From the NCBI GenBank assembly GCA_051006995.1, contig JBPCSQ010000034.1:1-64000 (forward strand): a stretch of DNA of 64,000 bases. Reading direction: 5' to 3'. This stretch comes from JAIQGF01 sp051006995 (lineage in GTDB: Bacteria > Acidobacteriota > Terriglobia > Terriglobales > Acidobacteriaceae). Position numbers and translations under genes: made by a program. Numbering within the stretch: position 1 is the first letter of the stretch; each line of letters opens with the position of its first letter. Shown in pieces: positions 1 through 6,942 of the stretch. The notes under the pieces are model-generated. The model did not search any database and was not told the DNA's origin. It saw only the letters and a program-made list of their open reading frames with translations.

Positions 1-1394
1 TTCAGGGCAAAGCCCGTCAGAACCAGCAAGAAGAAACTGGTCAGCAACGCCGCGTGCTGAATGCGGAAGCGCAGCGGCATGCGCGTGACAAAGGTCTGCT
101 GCAGCTTGCGGAGGGCGATCACTTTCGAGCGCCAGATGATGAAGTTGTGCAGCAGCATGCCGCCGATGGTGAGCAGAATCAGCGTCAGGTAAAAGCGGCG
201 GATGAAGCGCACTGCGACACTGCCGACATCGGCCGAGAGCGGCGCGTCCACGTGCACCTTGCCCTGGAGGAACTTGTCGGTGACGCCAGGATGGCACTGG
301 CCGCAGGTCGCCTTCAGGTTGGCGCGGTTGATGGTGGATTTCGGATCGGAAGACGGCAGGATGTTGTGGGCGCCGTGGCAACTGGCGCAATTGGCCACCA
401 CCTTGGAACCAAGCGTCGAGGCCAGCCCGTGGTAGCTGGCGAGGTAGGTGCTCTCCCGTCCCGCCGGGGCGCCGAATTCGGCGGCCAGACGCACGCCCTC
501 GTGGCAGCGAGCACACGTAACTTGCGAAATGTTGCGCGCGCTGACCGATGACGATGGATCGCTCGGCGCCTTGATGGTGTGAATGCCGTGGCAGTCGGTA
601 CATACCGGCGACTGCGAGTTACCGCGGGTGACGGCCTGACCGTGAACGCTGGTGATGTACTCCTGCTCAATCTTCTCGTGGCACTGGGCGCAGGTGAACG
701 GCACGTTCGCCTTGAAAATCTTCGACTTGGGATTGGCGCCAGAGAGAATCTCATGCGCACCATGACAATCGGTGCAAACCGCCGCCTTGCTGTTCTCGCC
801 GCCTTTCTGGATGGATTTGCCGTGCACGCTCTGCTGGTAATTAATGAACGGCTGGGCGCTGTGCCCGCTGGCTTCCATCACGAACTTCTGCCCGTGACAC
901 ACGCCACAGGTGACCGGGACATTGGTGCGATGCACCTTGGACTTTGGATCCGTGACCGCCAGCAGTTCATGAACGTTGCCGTGGCAGTCCTGGCAAGAGG
1001 CGGCGAGTTTATCGCCACCCTTGATGGCCTGCGCGTGGAAGCCGGCGTTGTACTTGGCATCCTGTTCGGCGTGGCAGGTAGCGCACTTCGGCTTGGCGGG
1101 CGTGGTCTCGTGCGGCGACGACTTAATGTCGGAGTGGCAGTCGGTGCAGGCGAACATGCCGTGCGGTGACGCCTTGAACTTGGTTTCGACCACCTGCAAG
1201 CTGACCGGCTTGCCGTTGACATCCTTGGTGAGCCCGGCGTCGGCGTGGCAGGCGAGACATTCGGCGTCGGCGATCTTCTGCGGAGCCTTGGCGGAGAAGG
1301 CGGCGGTAGAAAGAAAGATGAGGACGATGATGGCCAGGCAATGCAGGCGCGCCGCCCGGGCTAGTCTCCGCGGTGTCCTTTCTGCGTACCCCAT
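1..1394 (-). CDS. Multihaem c-type cytochrome (11 CXXCH) with C-terminal membrane segment, 3' end off the left edge
   Basis: The visible 464 residues begin with a signal-like hydrophobic stretch (about residues 17-33) and then carry eleven CXXCH haem-binding motifs (CLACH near 46 to CGQCH near 364), with spaced His residues typical of cytochrome c3/NrfH-like folds. After the last haem a membrane helix with an internal His (near 400-422) begins a membrane domain, and a second helix reaches the edge, so a cytochrome b-like C-terminal part probably continues outside. ATG at 1394 follows a GAGAGGG ribosome site. It is the last visible gene of the operon with the cytochrome b and the 19-haem cytochrome; the gap to the former is 20 bp. 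Likely role: periplasmic electron transfer coupled to the quinone pool. The electron acceptor cannot be read from the sequence. Confidence 0.9.
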   Translation of the reverse strand, partial: MGYAERTPRRLARAARLHCLAIIVLIFLSTAAFSAKAPQKIADAECLACHADAGLTKDVNGKPVSLQVVETKFKASPHGMFACTDCHSDIKSSPHETTPAKPKCATCHAEQDAKYNAGFHAQAIKGGDKLAASCQDCHGNVHELLAVTDPKSKVHRTNVPVTCGVCHGQKFVMEASGHSAQPFINYQQSVHGKSIQKGGENSKAAVCTDCHGAHEILSGANPKSKIFKANVPFTCAQCHEKIEQEYITSVHGQAVTRGNSQSPVCTDCHGIHTIKAPSDPSSSVSARNISQVTCARCHEGVRLAAEFGAPAGRESTYLASYHGLASTLGSKVVANCASCHGAHNILPSSDPKSTINRANLKATCGQCHPGVTDKFLQGKVHVDAPLSADVGSVAVRFIRRFYLTLILLTIGGMLLHNFIIWRSKVIALRKLQQTFVTRMPLRFRIQHAALLTSFFLLVLTGFAL

Positions 1395-1414
1395 GGGACC
1401 CTCTCTTCCGTGCG

Positions 1415-2353
1415 CTATTTGTAGGCAAACAGCATCGCGTAGATGATCCACACCACGATGCAGAAGCCGATGCTCAGCGCGGTCCAGGCAAAGGCCCGGA
1501 TGGTTTTGACGACGATGGCCGGGTGCGGCTCTTCCAGGTGCTGCTCCAACCGGCCGGAGGCGACCAGCGCCTCGTATTCGCGCGGCTTGTCGCGCTTCAG
1601 CTCCGCCACCTGCATGTGACCGGTGAACACGGTGGTGTCCATGGGAAATTTTTCCGGCCGCAGGTGCGTGTTGAAGAAATGAACGGTAAAGATGAAACCG
1701 GTGGCCAGCAGCGCTTCGTCACTGTGAATGATGGTGGCGATGTTGATGAACGATCCCGGGATAAATCGAGTGAAGAACACCGGGAACCACAGCGTCAGGC
1801 CGGTGGAGCCGATGATGAACACGCCCCAGAACACGGCGAAGTAATCGAACTTTTCCCAGTAGGTCCAGCGGCCGTACTGTGGACGCTCGCCGCGGCCGAG
1901 AAACCACTTCATGGTGGCGAGGAACTCCAGCAGATCGGCCTTCATCGGGATCATGGAATTGGGACCGAGCAGCATGGCGCGCCAGGTGCCGTACTCGCGC
2001 TTCTTCAGCTTGAACAGGTCCACGATGTGCGTGATGAAGGTGCCGAACATGATGAGTGCGGCGGTGCGGTGGATGAAGCCCGCGGCCTGAAACCCGCCCA
2101 GCATGCGTGACAGAAAACGCGCCCAAGGCGTGAAGGAGAATTTCAGGGACAGGCCGGTGAGCGCCAGGGTGATGAAGCTGACAATCATGCAGGCGTGCAG
2201 GGTGCGATGCAGCCGGGTGAAGCGAACGAACTCGCGATGATCGGGCGGCGCTTCCGGCGCCCACTCGTCGCTGGCAACGTAATGCTCGTGGGGCGCGGGC
2301 GCTGCCACGGTGGTGCGTTCCAGGTCGAGCGTCTCCACATCCTTAGCGGCCAT
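1415..2353 (-). CDS. Cytochrome b-type membrane subunit (b561/FdhI-like)
   Basis: This 312-aa protein has about five membrane helices with His residues placed as haem b ligands: the FTRLHRTLHA segment near residue 50, the FIHRTAALIMFGTFITHIV segment, and a late HSDEALLATGFIFTVHFFNTH region. This matches the family of quinone-reactive cytochrome b subunits of formate dehydrogenase and thiosulfate reductase type. It overlaps the 3' end of the 19-haem cytochrome gene by 11 bp. The start at 2353 is preferred because the GGGAGG site then sits 9 nt upstream, while an ATG at 2362 would sit directly on it. It probably passes electrons between menaquinone and its multihaem neighbours. The direction of flow is not known. 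Confidence 0.88.
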   Translation of the reverse strand: MAAKDVETLDLERTTVAAPAPHEHYVASDEWAPEAPPDHREFVRFTRLHRTLHACMIVSFITLALTGLSLKFSFTPWARFLSRMLGGFQAAGFIHRTAALIMFGTFITHIVDLFKLKKREYGTWRAMLLGPNSMIPMKADLLEFLATMKWFLGRGERPQYGRWTYWEKFDYFAVFWGVFIIGSTGLTLWFPVFFTRFIPGSFINIATIIHSDEALLATGFIFTVHFFNTHLRPEKFPMDTTVFTGHMQVAELKRDKPREYEALVASGRLEQHLEEPHPAIVVKTIRAFAWTALSIGFCIVVWIIYAMLFAYK

Positions 2354-4370
2354 TCTTGCCATCCTCCCGCGCAGCTTTGGCGGCGGCCTCGCGCGCTTCC
2401 TCCGCCTTCAATTCTTTCCGCATCTGGAAGGCTCGCGGCAGCCACAGCAGCGTGTGCACTCCGCCGACCACGAACGTCCCGACCAGCAGCGAAGTCATGC
2501 CCCAGAACGTCCAGAACAGGAACGGGTACTTCTTGGGGTCATGGTGGGTGGCGTGTGTCAGGTAGCCGGCGAAGCGGCGGGTGGCGGTCGCGTGGCACTT
2601 CTGGCAGGTCTGCACGACATTGGCGCGGCTCAGGTGCGAGCGGGGATCGGTGACCTTCAGAATGTCGTGCGCACCATGGCAGTCATAACACTTGGCCGTC
2701 TTGGTGTAGCCGAGGCGCGAGACTTTGCCATGATAGGTCTCGAAATAGGTTTTCGCGATCTCGGCATGGCAGCGGCCGCACTTGTTCATGATGTCGAGCT
2801 TGAAGCCGTCTTCGTCGGCGCGGCGAATCTGGTGCGCGCTGTGGCAATCGCTGCACACCGGCAGGTCTGCCTTGGTGCTGGTGACGCTGCGCGAGTGCAC
2901 GCTCTGCACGAACTGCTCCTGGATGCCGTGATGACACTGGCCGCAGGTGGCGGGCACGTTCGCCGGATTCACCGTGGATTCGGGATCGCTCTTGGGCAAT
3001 TCCCGGTGCGCGGTATGGCAGTTGGTGCAGGTGGCGGTGACCGTCAGCCCGCTCTTCAATAGGCCTTTGCCGTGAATGCTCTCGGTGTAGTGCGGAATGA
3101 TGTCGTGCTGCACGCCGGTGTAGCGGACCGCCGCCTTCTTGCCCTCGCGATGACAGCGCGCGCACAGCGTGGGAATGTTGGTGGCGAACGTCGGCGAAAT
3201 CGGGTCGTGGCGGCCCAGCACTTTGTGGGTGCCGTGGCATTCGGCGCACACAGGTGCGCGCGCATCCTTCTTGGCGAACAACTGGCCGTGCATGCTGCGC
3301 TGGTAATCCAGGCCAACCTGCTCGTGGCACTTGGAGCAGTCCACCGGCTGGGTAATGGTCTCGCAGGGACGCACCCGCGAGGCATTGACCTCGGAGTGGC
3401 ATTGGCTGCAAGCCACCTTGGCGTGCCGCGAACCGGCAAGATCGCTGGCGTGCACCAACATGGGGCGGCCGTTGCGCGACTGCAAGTTCGGGTTGGCGTG
3501 GCAGCGCATGCAGTCGGCGTCGGCCATGCCCTGGGTGTAGAAAACCTTGCGCACCTTGTGCGGCTGGTGGCAATCGACGCACGCCGGCAGCACGTGTGCC
3601 TCCTTCTCCCATAGCGCGCCGCGGATGGTCTTGCGGTGCACCTCCTCGATCTGCGCATGACATTTCGTGCAGGTCTTGGCGATGTTGACGCGCGCGATGG
3701 AGGAGTTCGGATCGGTGTGCGGCAGGATGTTGTGCGCGGTGTGGCAGGATGCGCAGTTGGCCGCCACCGACAGGCCCTTCTTCAGCAGGGCCTCGCCATG
3801 CATGCTCTCGGCATAGTTCTCGATGATGTTGTGCTGCTCGATTTTGCGTTGCGTCTGTACCGGGGTGCCTTCGCGATGGCATTTGCCGCAGGTGAAAGGC
3901 ACCTTCAACGGAGACACCGGCGACCGCGGATCTTTGACGGCAACGATGTCATGATTGCCGTGGCAACTGGCGCACCGCGGCGCGAGCTGGTCGCCACGGG
4001 CGACAGCGCGGCCGTGCAGCGACTTGGCGTGCTGCTTGGCTTCCTCGCCGTGGCAGGCGCCGCAGTTCACCCTCGCCAGCGGAGTCGTGTGTGGCAATTC
4101 CTTGCCTTCCATGTCGGCATGGCAGTTGGTGCACGCCAGCGAGCCGTGGATGGAGCCGGCAAACTTTTTGGCATCAACGTAGAGCGAGACGGTGCGGCCG
4201 GCGCGCTTGGCGGTGAGGGTGCGGTCGGCGTGGCAGGCGACGCACATCTCGTTGGGATCGTCGGCGGCGAGCGCGGGCGAGGCCACGACGGCCATCATCA
4301 CCAGGCAGCAGGCGGCCAGCCCGGCAAGCCAAGCGGGGCGGAAGCGGCTCGGAAGCAAGCGGTCAGCCAT
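2343..4370 (-). CDS. 19-haem membrane-anchored c-type cytochrome
   Basis: This 675-aa protein has a signal peptide ending near ASPALA, then nineteen CXXCH motifs from CVACH at residue 43 to CQKCH near 610, in repeated blocks with SxHG His ligands and CxxCHGxH patterns. One C-terminal helix (YPFLFWTFWGMTSLL...) anchors it, followed by a charged Lys/Glu tail. ATG 4370 is chosen over an upstream GTG at 4418 because GGAGGGGG precedes it at good distance and the signal peptide then starts correctly. It is the first gene of a three-gene operon. Three GTGA-N6-TCAC sites lie 34-131 bp upstream. It probably acts as a periplasmic electron wire. The partner is unknown. Confidence 0.92.
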   Translation of the reverse strand: MADRLLPSRFRPAWLAGLAACCLVMMAVVASPALAADDPNEMCVACHADRTLTAKRAGRTVSLYVDAKKFAGSIHGSLACTNCHADMEGKELPHTTPLARVNCGACHGEEAKQHAKSLHGRAVARGDQLAPRCASCHGNHDIVAVKDPRSPVSPLKVPFTCGKCHREGTPVQTQRKIEQHNIIENYAESMHGEALLKKGLSVAANCASCHTAHNILPHTDPNSSIARVNIAKTCTKCHAQIEEVHRKTIRGALWEKEAHVLPACVDCHQPHKVRKVFYTQGMADADCMRCHANPNLQSRNGRPMLVHASDLAGSRHAKVACSQCHSEVNASRVRPCETITQPVDCSKCHEQVGLDYQRSMHGQLFAKKDARAPVCAECHGTHKVLGRHDPISPTFATNIPTLCARCHREGKKAAVRYTGVQHDIIPHYTESIHGKGLLKSGLTVTATCTNCHTAHRELPKSDPESTVNPANVPATCGQCHHGIQEQFVQSVHSRSVTSTKADLPVCSDCHSAHQIRRADEDGFKLDIMNKCGRCHAEIAKTYFETYHGKVSRLGYTKTAKCYDCHGAHDILKVTDPRSHLSRANVVQTCQKCHATATRRFAGYLTHATHHDPKKYPFLFWTFWGMTSLLVGTFVVGGVHTLLWLPRAFQMRKELKAEEAREAAAKAAREDGKNGR

Positions 4371-4404
4371 CGGCGTCCCCCTCCGCGGCGTGTACGTTGG
4401 AACG

Positions 4405-4418
4405 GTGACCTGTGTCAC
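4405..4418. promoter_or_regulatory. Crp-type operator, site 1 before the cytochrome operon
   Basis: GTGAC-CTGT-GTCAC is a perfect inverted repeat with the Crp half-site spacing (GTGA-N6-TCAC). It lies 34 bp upstream of the start codon of the 19-haem cytochrome gene and shares both 5-bp half-sites with the palindrome at 5161. Confidence 0.7.
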
Positions 4419-4465
4419 GCGGCGAAGTTCACCACTACGTTCGCAGATTGACTGCCCAAGCGGCT

Positions 4466-4479
4466 GTGAGAGGCCTCAC
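4466..4479. promoter_or_regulatory. Crp-type operator, site 2 before the cytochrome operon
   Basis: GTGAG-AGGC-CTCAC is preceded by T, so the left half is TGTGA as in the classic Crp site. Its centre is 61 bp from site 1. Confidence 0.65.
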
Positions 4480-4487
4480 GCCGGAAC

Positions 4488-4501
4488 GTGACTGGAATCA
4501 C
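4488..4501. promoter_or_regulatory. Crp-type operator, site 3 before the cytochrome operon
   Basis: GTGACTGGAATCAC fits GTGA-N6-TCAC, although the fifth base pair of the half-sites is not symmetric. Its centre is 22 bp, about two helical turns, from site 2. Confidence 0.55.
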
Positions 4502-4574
4502 GGAGCTTATGTTCATCCGCGGAAGAACGGCGGCGAGCCGGCTCACAAATTCAGCCGCAAGGCGCAGGTGTGGC

Positions 4575-4602
4575 AAAACAAAACGCCCGCCGGAGGGGGC
4601 GT
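4575..4602 (-). terminator. Rho-independent terminator after the truncated Crp/Fnr gene
   Basis: On the minus strand, ACGCCC pairs with GGGCGT across an 8-nt loop and is followed by TTTGTTTT. It lies 23 bp after the stop codon at 4625, which shows the short regulator ends cleanly rather than reading on into a DNA-binding domain. Confidence 0.75.
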
Positions 4603-4624
4603 CGGAGGTTCGAGTTCGGTTCCG

Positions 4625-5128
4625 TCAGTTGGCGGCGCGTGCCGAGGAGGCGATGCGCTGGCGGCGCGCCCGGCCCAAGCCGATGGAACGCACGCGATCG
4701 TAGGCCTGGTGCAGGTCCTGGCTGAGCAGGTGTACCACCTGCAGGCAGGCGACGCGATGGTCGCGTAGGAAATGCAGCAGGTCCTTACGGCGAATGAACG
4801 CTACCTGGGAGGAATCCAAGGCCTCGGCGGTGATCTCGTACGGCTTGCCCGACATGGTGGCGCTCAGGCCGAGAACTTCGCCCGGCCCAGCGACGCGCAA
4901 CATCAGCCGCTTGCCCTTTTCCGAGCACACGGAAAGCTTGGCGCGGCCCTCGCAGATCACAAACACGCCTCGCGGCTGCCGGCCTTCGGCGAACAGGGTG
5001 GAGCCCCGGGGCACCATGGTAATGGTCTTGATGGAGTCGAAGGCCTGCAGCGCTTCCGCCGGCAGATCGCAGAATACGCGGTCCGGCCGCAACTCACAGT
5101 TGAAGCAGCTCTGGTGTGCGCTCTCCAT
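4625..5128 (-). CDS. Truncated Crp/Fnr paralogue: sensor domain without a DNA-binding domain
   Basis: This 167-aa protein aligns along its length with the N-terminal two thirds of the neighbour at 5291. It keeps the cysteines C8, C11, C20 and C59 in the same spacing (SCFNC...FCDLP...FVIC), the cyclic-nucleotide-type beta roll (PGEVLGLSATMSGKPYEITAEAL) and the long dimer helix. It stops just after the helix with a short basic tail, so the winged helix is missing. A terminator follows directly, and no recognisable HTH remnant follows in the 3' sequence. It could form heterodimers with the full-length protein and block its DNA binding, or sense without regulating directly. A Crp-type palindrome lies 33 bp upstream. 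This may be a recent duplication that decayed, or a functional antagonist. Confidence 0.85.
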   Translation of the reverse strand: MESAHQSCFNCELRPDRVFCDLPAEALQAFDSIKTITMVPRGSTLFAEGRQPRGVFVICEGRAKLSVCSEKGKRLMLRVAGPGEVLGLSATMSGKPYEITAEALDSSQVAFIRRKDLLHFLRDHRVACLQVVHLLSQDLHQAYDRVRSIGLGRARRQRIASSARAAN

Positions 5129-5160
5129 GGCATGTTGATACCCTGCTGCAGGGAAGCGGC

Positions 5161-5180
5161 ACAGTGACTGCAGTCACTGT
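5161..5180. promoter_or_regulatory. Perfect 20-bp palindrome, Crp-type operator
   Basis: ACAGTGACTGCAGTCACTGT reads the same on both strands and contains GTGAC-TGCA-GTCAC. It sits between the two Crp/Fnr genes, 33 bp upstream of the truncated one. It is a likely autoregulatory site for the full-length paralogue. Confidence 0.75.
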
Positions 5181-5290
5181 TTAACGTGACGGCTGCACAC
5201 GGAAATGTGTCCGGCGGGGAGGAAACAGAAGGTCCCGGACCCGGCGCCGACTCTGGCGGCGACGCCGGGTACACGGTGAAAACAGGTACG

Positions 5291-6010
5291 CTAGCTGCTG
5301 GCCAGCGCCTTCAACGCCGCCTTGTTCCGGATCAGCAGCGTCGAACCTTTGGAGTGCACGATCTGCCGCTTCTTCAGCTCGGCGAACAACCGGGTGACGG
5401 TTTCGCGCGAGGTACCGATCATCTGCGCGATCTCCTCGTGGGTGAGCGCGAGCTTGACCCTGGGCTCCTGCTTGACGGCCTCGCCATTGCGCGAGCTCCA
5501 TTCCAGCAGCAGCTTGGCGAGCTTTTCGGCGGCGGAGTGCGACAACCCGAGCGCACGGATCTCGTGGCACGCGGTGTTGTACTTGTCGCTCAACTGCTCG
5601 GCGACCCGGAAGCAGGCGTCGCTGTGCTCGCGCAGGAAGCGGAGAAAATCTTCGCGCTTGACGAAGTTGACCTGGCAGGGATCGATGGTTTCAGCGGTGA
5701 GTTCGTACGGTTTGCCGGAAACTGTGGCGCTGAGGCCGAGGACCTCACCGGGTTCGGCGATCTTCAGGATCAGCGTTTTTCCGTCGGTGGAACAGATTGA
5801 GAGCTTCACCCGTCCCTTGCAAAGAACGAAAATCCCGCGAGGAGCCTGGCCCTCTACGAAGAGCACGGCGCCCTTGGGATAAGCACTGGCATACTTGATC
5901 GCTTCGAATGATTGCAGGGCGGCTGTGGGCAAATCGCAAAAAATTCGGTCGGCCCTCAGCTTACAAGTGAAGCAGCTTTCTATGATGTCGAGACCATAAG
6001 GTGATAGCAC
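5291..6010 (-). CDS. Crp/Fnr family transcription regulator with N-terminal cysteine cluster
   Basis: This 239-aa protein has a full domain set: N-terminal C13-X2-C16-X8-C25, a beta-roll sensor domain with C64, a dimer helix and a C-terminal winged helix (LTHEEIAQMIGTSRETVTRLF). The cysteines suggest an Fnr-like iron-sulphur or redox sensor, although the spacing differs from E. coli Fnr. The recognition helix carries R-E-T-V-x-R as in Crp, whose Arg, Glu and Arg read TGTGA half-sites, and this agrees with the GTGA-N6-TCAC sites found nearby. The start is GTG at 6010, supported by AGGGGG 8 nt upstream; no in-frame ATG is near. It probably controls the multihaem operon, its truncated paralogue and the lipoprotein gene at 6943. 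Confidence 0.92.
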   Translation of the reverse strand: MLSPYGLDIIESCFTCKLRADRIFCDLPTAALQSFEAIKYASAYPKGAVLFVEGQAPRGIFVLCKGRVKLSICSTDGKTLILKIAEPGEVLGLSATVSGKPYELTAETIDPCQVNFVKREDFLRFLREHSDACFRVAEQLSDKYNTACHEIRALGLSHSAAEKLAKLLLEWSSRNGEAVKQEPRVKLALTHEEIAQMIGTSRETVTRLFAELKKRQIVHSKGSTLLIRNKAALKALASS

Positions 6011-6346
6011 GACACAACCCCCTGTGACGTATTCATCATACGCTTGTGGTCAAGAACATTTTTGCAACTTGTGCGCAAAGCCGGTAATCGAACGTGCGTT
6101 AGAACCCGCATAAATACTGGCGATTCCTGCACTTGCATTGACGTTGTGCGTCCTCGCCCGAGCGCCGGGCAGCGTTTCCGGAAGGCAGCGCCGTGAGGCT
6201 TATGACCTCGCTGCTGTGATGATCCTCACCGCCGCGGCGTACAGCGGACACGCGGCAGAGCCGCATCAATCCACATCTTCGGTGACATCCTCCGATGGTG
6301 CTGGCGCGCGATGCGCGCTTCCGACATCAGCGGCGCCCCGGGAACC
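6011..6346. other. Intergenic stretch upstream of the Crp/Fnr gene
   Basis: No convincing gene is seen. The part next to the regulator is AT-richer and should hold its promoter. A TGTGA half-site occurs at 6024 but lacks a matching second half. The remainder shows no RNA gene or strong hairpin. Confidence 0.5.
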
Positions 6347-6727
6347 ATGCAAATAACCAGCAGCGCATTTTCTGCGGGTGGTGAATTCCCAAAACGGGAC
6401 ACATGCGGTGGCGCCGATCAGTCCCCGCAACCGGCCTGGAGCGGCGTTCCTGACAACGCCAGGAGCGCCGTCTTGGTCGTGGACGATCCCGACGCGCCCG
6501 GCGGCAACTTCACCCACTGGATCACGTACGACATTCCGCCAACCACCAACGACCAAGGACGCAACGACTTCGGCAAAACCGGCTCTGGTGGCCCGTATCC
6601 GCCGCCCGGCAAGCCGCACGGCTACTTCTTCCGGTTGCATGCCGTGGACGAAATGCTGCAATTAAGAGCGCGCGATGCACGGACACGTGTTGGTGCACGT
6701 GAATGGATGGGCCGTTCCGGACGCTGA
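6347..6727 (+). pseudogene. Decayed PEBP (YbhB/YbcL, Raf-kinase-inhibitor-like) gene
   Basis: From ATG 6347 the product begins MQITSSAF, then shows SPQPAWSGVP, VDDPDAPGG, NDFGKTG-GGPYPPPGKPH and YFFRLHAVD, all signatures of the phosphatidylethanolamine-binding protein family. Two segments usual in the family are missing: about 15 residues between IPP and QGRNDFG, and about 10 residues after the LDL strand. The family C-terminus (M-GHVL) appears in the +1 frame at 6673-6693, and the last MGR part is back in the original frame, so at least two small indels seem to have occurred near the 3' end. No good ribosome site is seen. It is either a dying gene or one with sequence errors. Confidence 0.65.
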
Positions 6728-6823
6728 GGCGACGACCCGGGTCCCGCCTGTGTGCAGAGCGCTGCACATCACCGCGCTGTATACGGGCAATAGATATTGA
6801 CACCTGCTGAGTCACTCGATAAT

Positions 6824-6837
6824 GTGATTGGCATCAC
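6824..6837. promoter_or_regulatory. Crp-type operator before the 765-aa lipoprotein gene
   Basis: GTGAT-TGGC-ATCAC, preceded by T, is a perfect inverted repeat with GTGA-N6-TCAC spacing. It lies 105 bp upstream of the lipoprotein start codon, a usual distance for an activator site. Confidence 0.65.
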
Positions 6838-6942
6838 CCCCAGCCGGTCGTTACGTCCGGACTAGAAGTCCTTCCCCCCAGGCCCAAAAAATTCAAGTTT
6901 CGCCGGCACTTTTCAGCGCCGTAATGAGGGAGGCCACTCGCA

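Noticed and set aside
2310..3614. Long open frames antisense to the 19-haem cytochrome gene
   Set aside because: The opposite strand encodes a dense series of CXXCH motifs, so these are GC-rich antisense frames without motifs of their own.
5239..5270. ACCCGGCG/CGCCGGGT hairpin downstream of the full-length Crp/Fnr gene
   Set aside because: It can form but has no T tract on the minus strand, so it was not called a terminator; it may still be a weak one.
6024..6040. TGTGA half-site upstream of the full-length Crp/Fnr gene
   Set aside because: The second half (CATC or TCAT) does not match at the N6 spacing, so it was not counted with the five operators.
6138..6356. A 72-aa frame before the PEBP gene
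   Set aside because: No ribosome site or recognisable motif, and it overlaps the PEBP start; composition gives no support.
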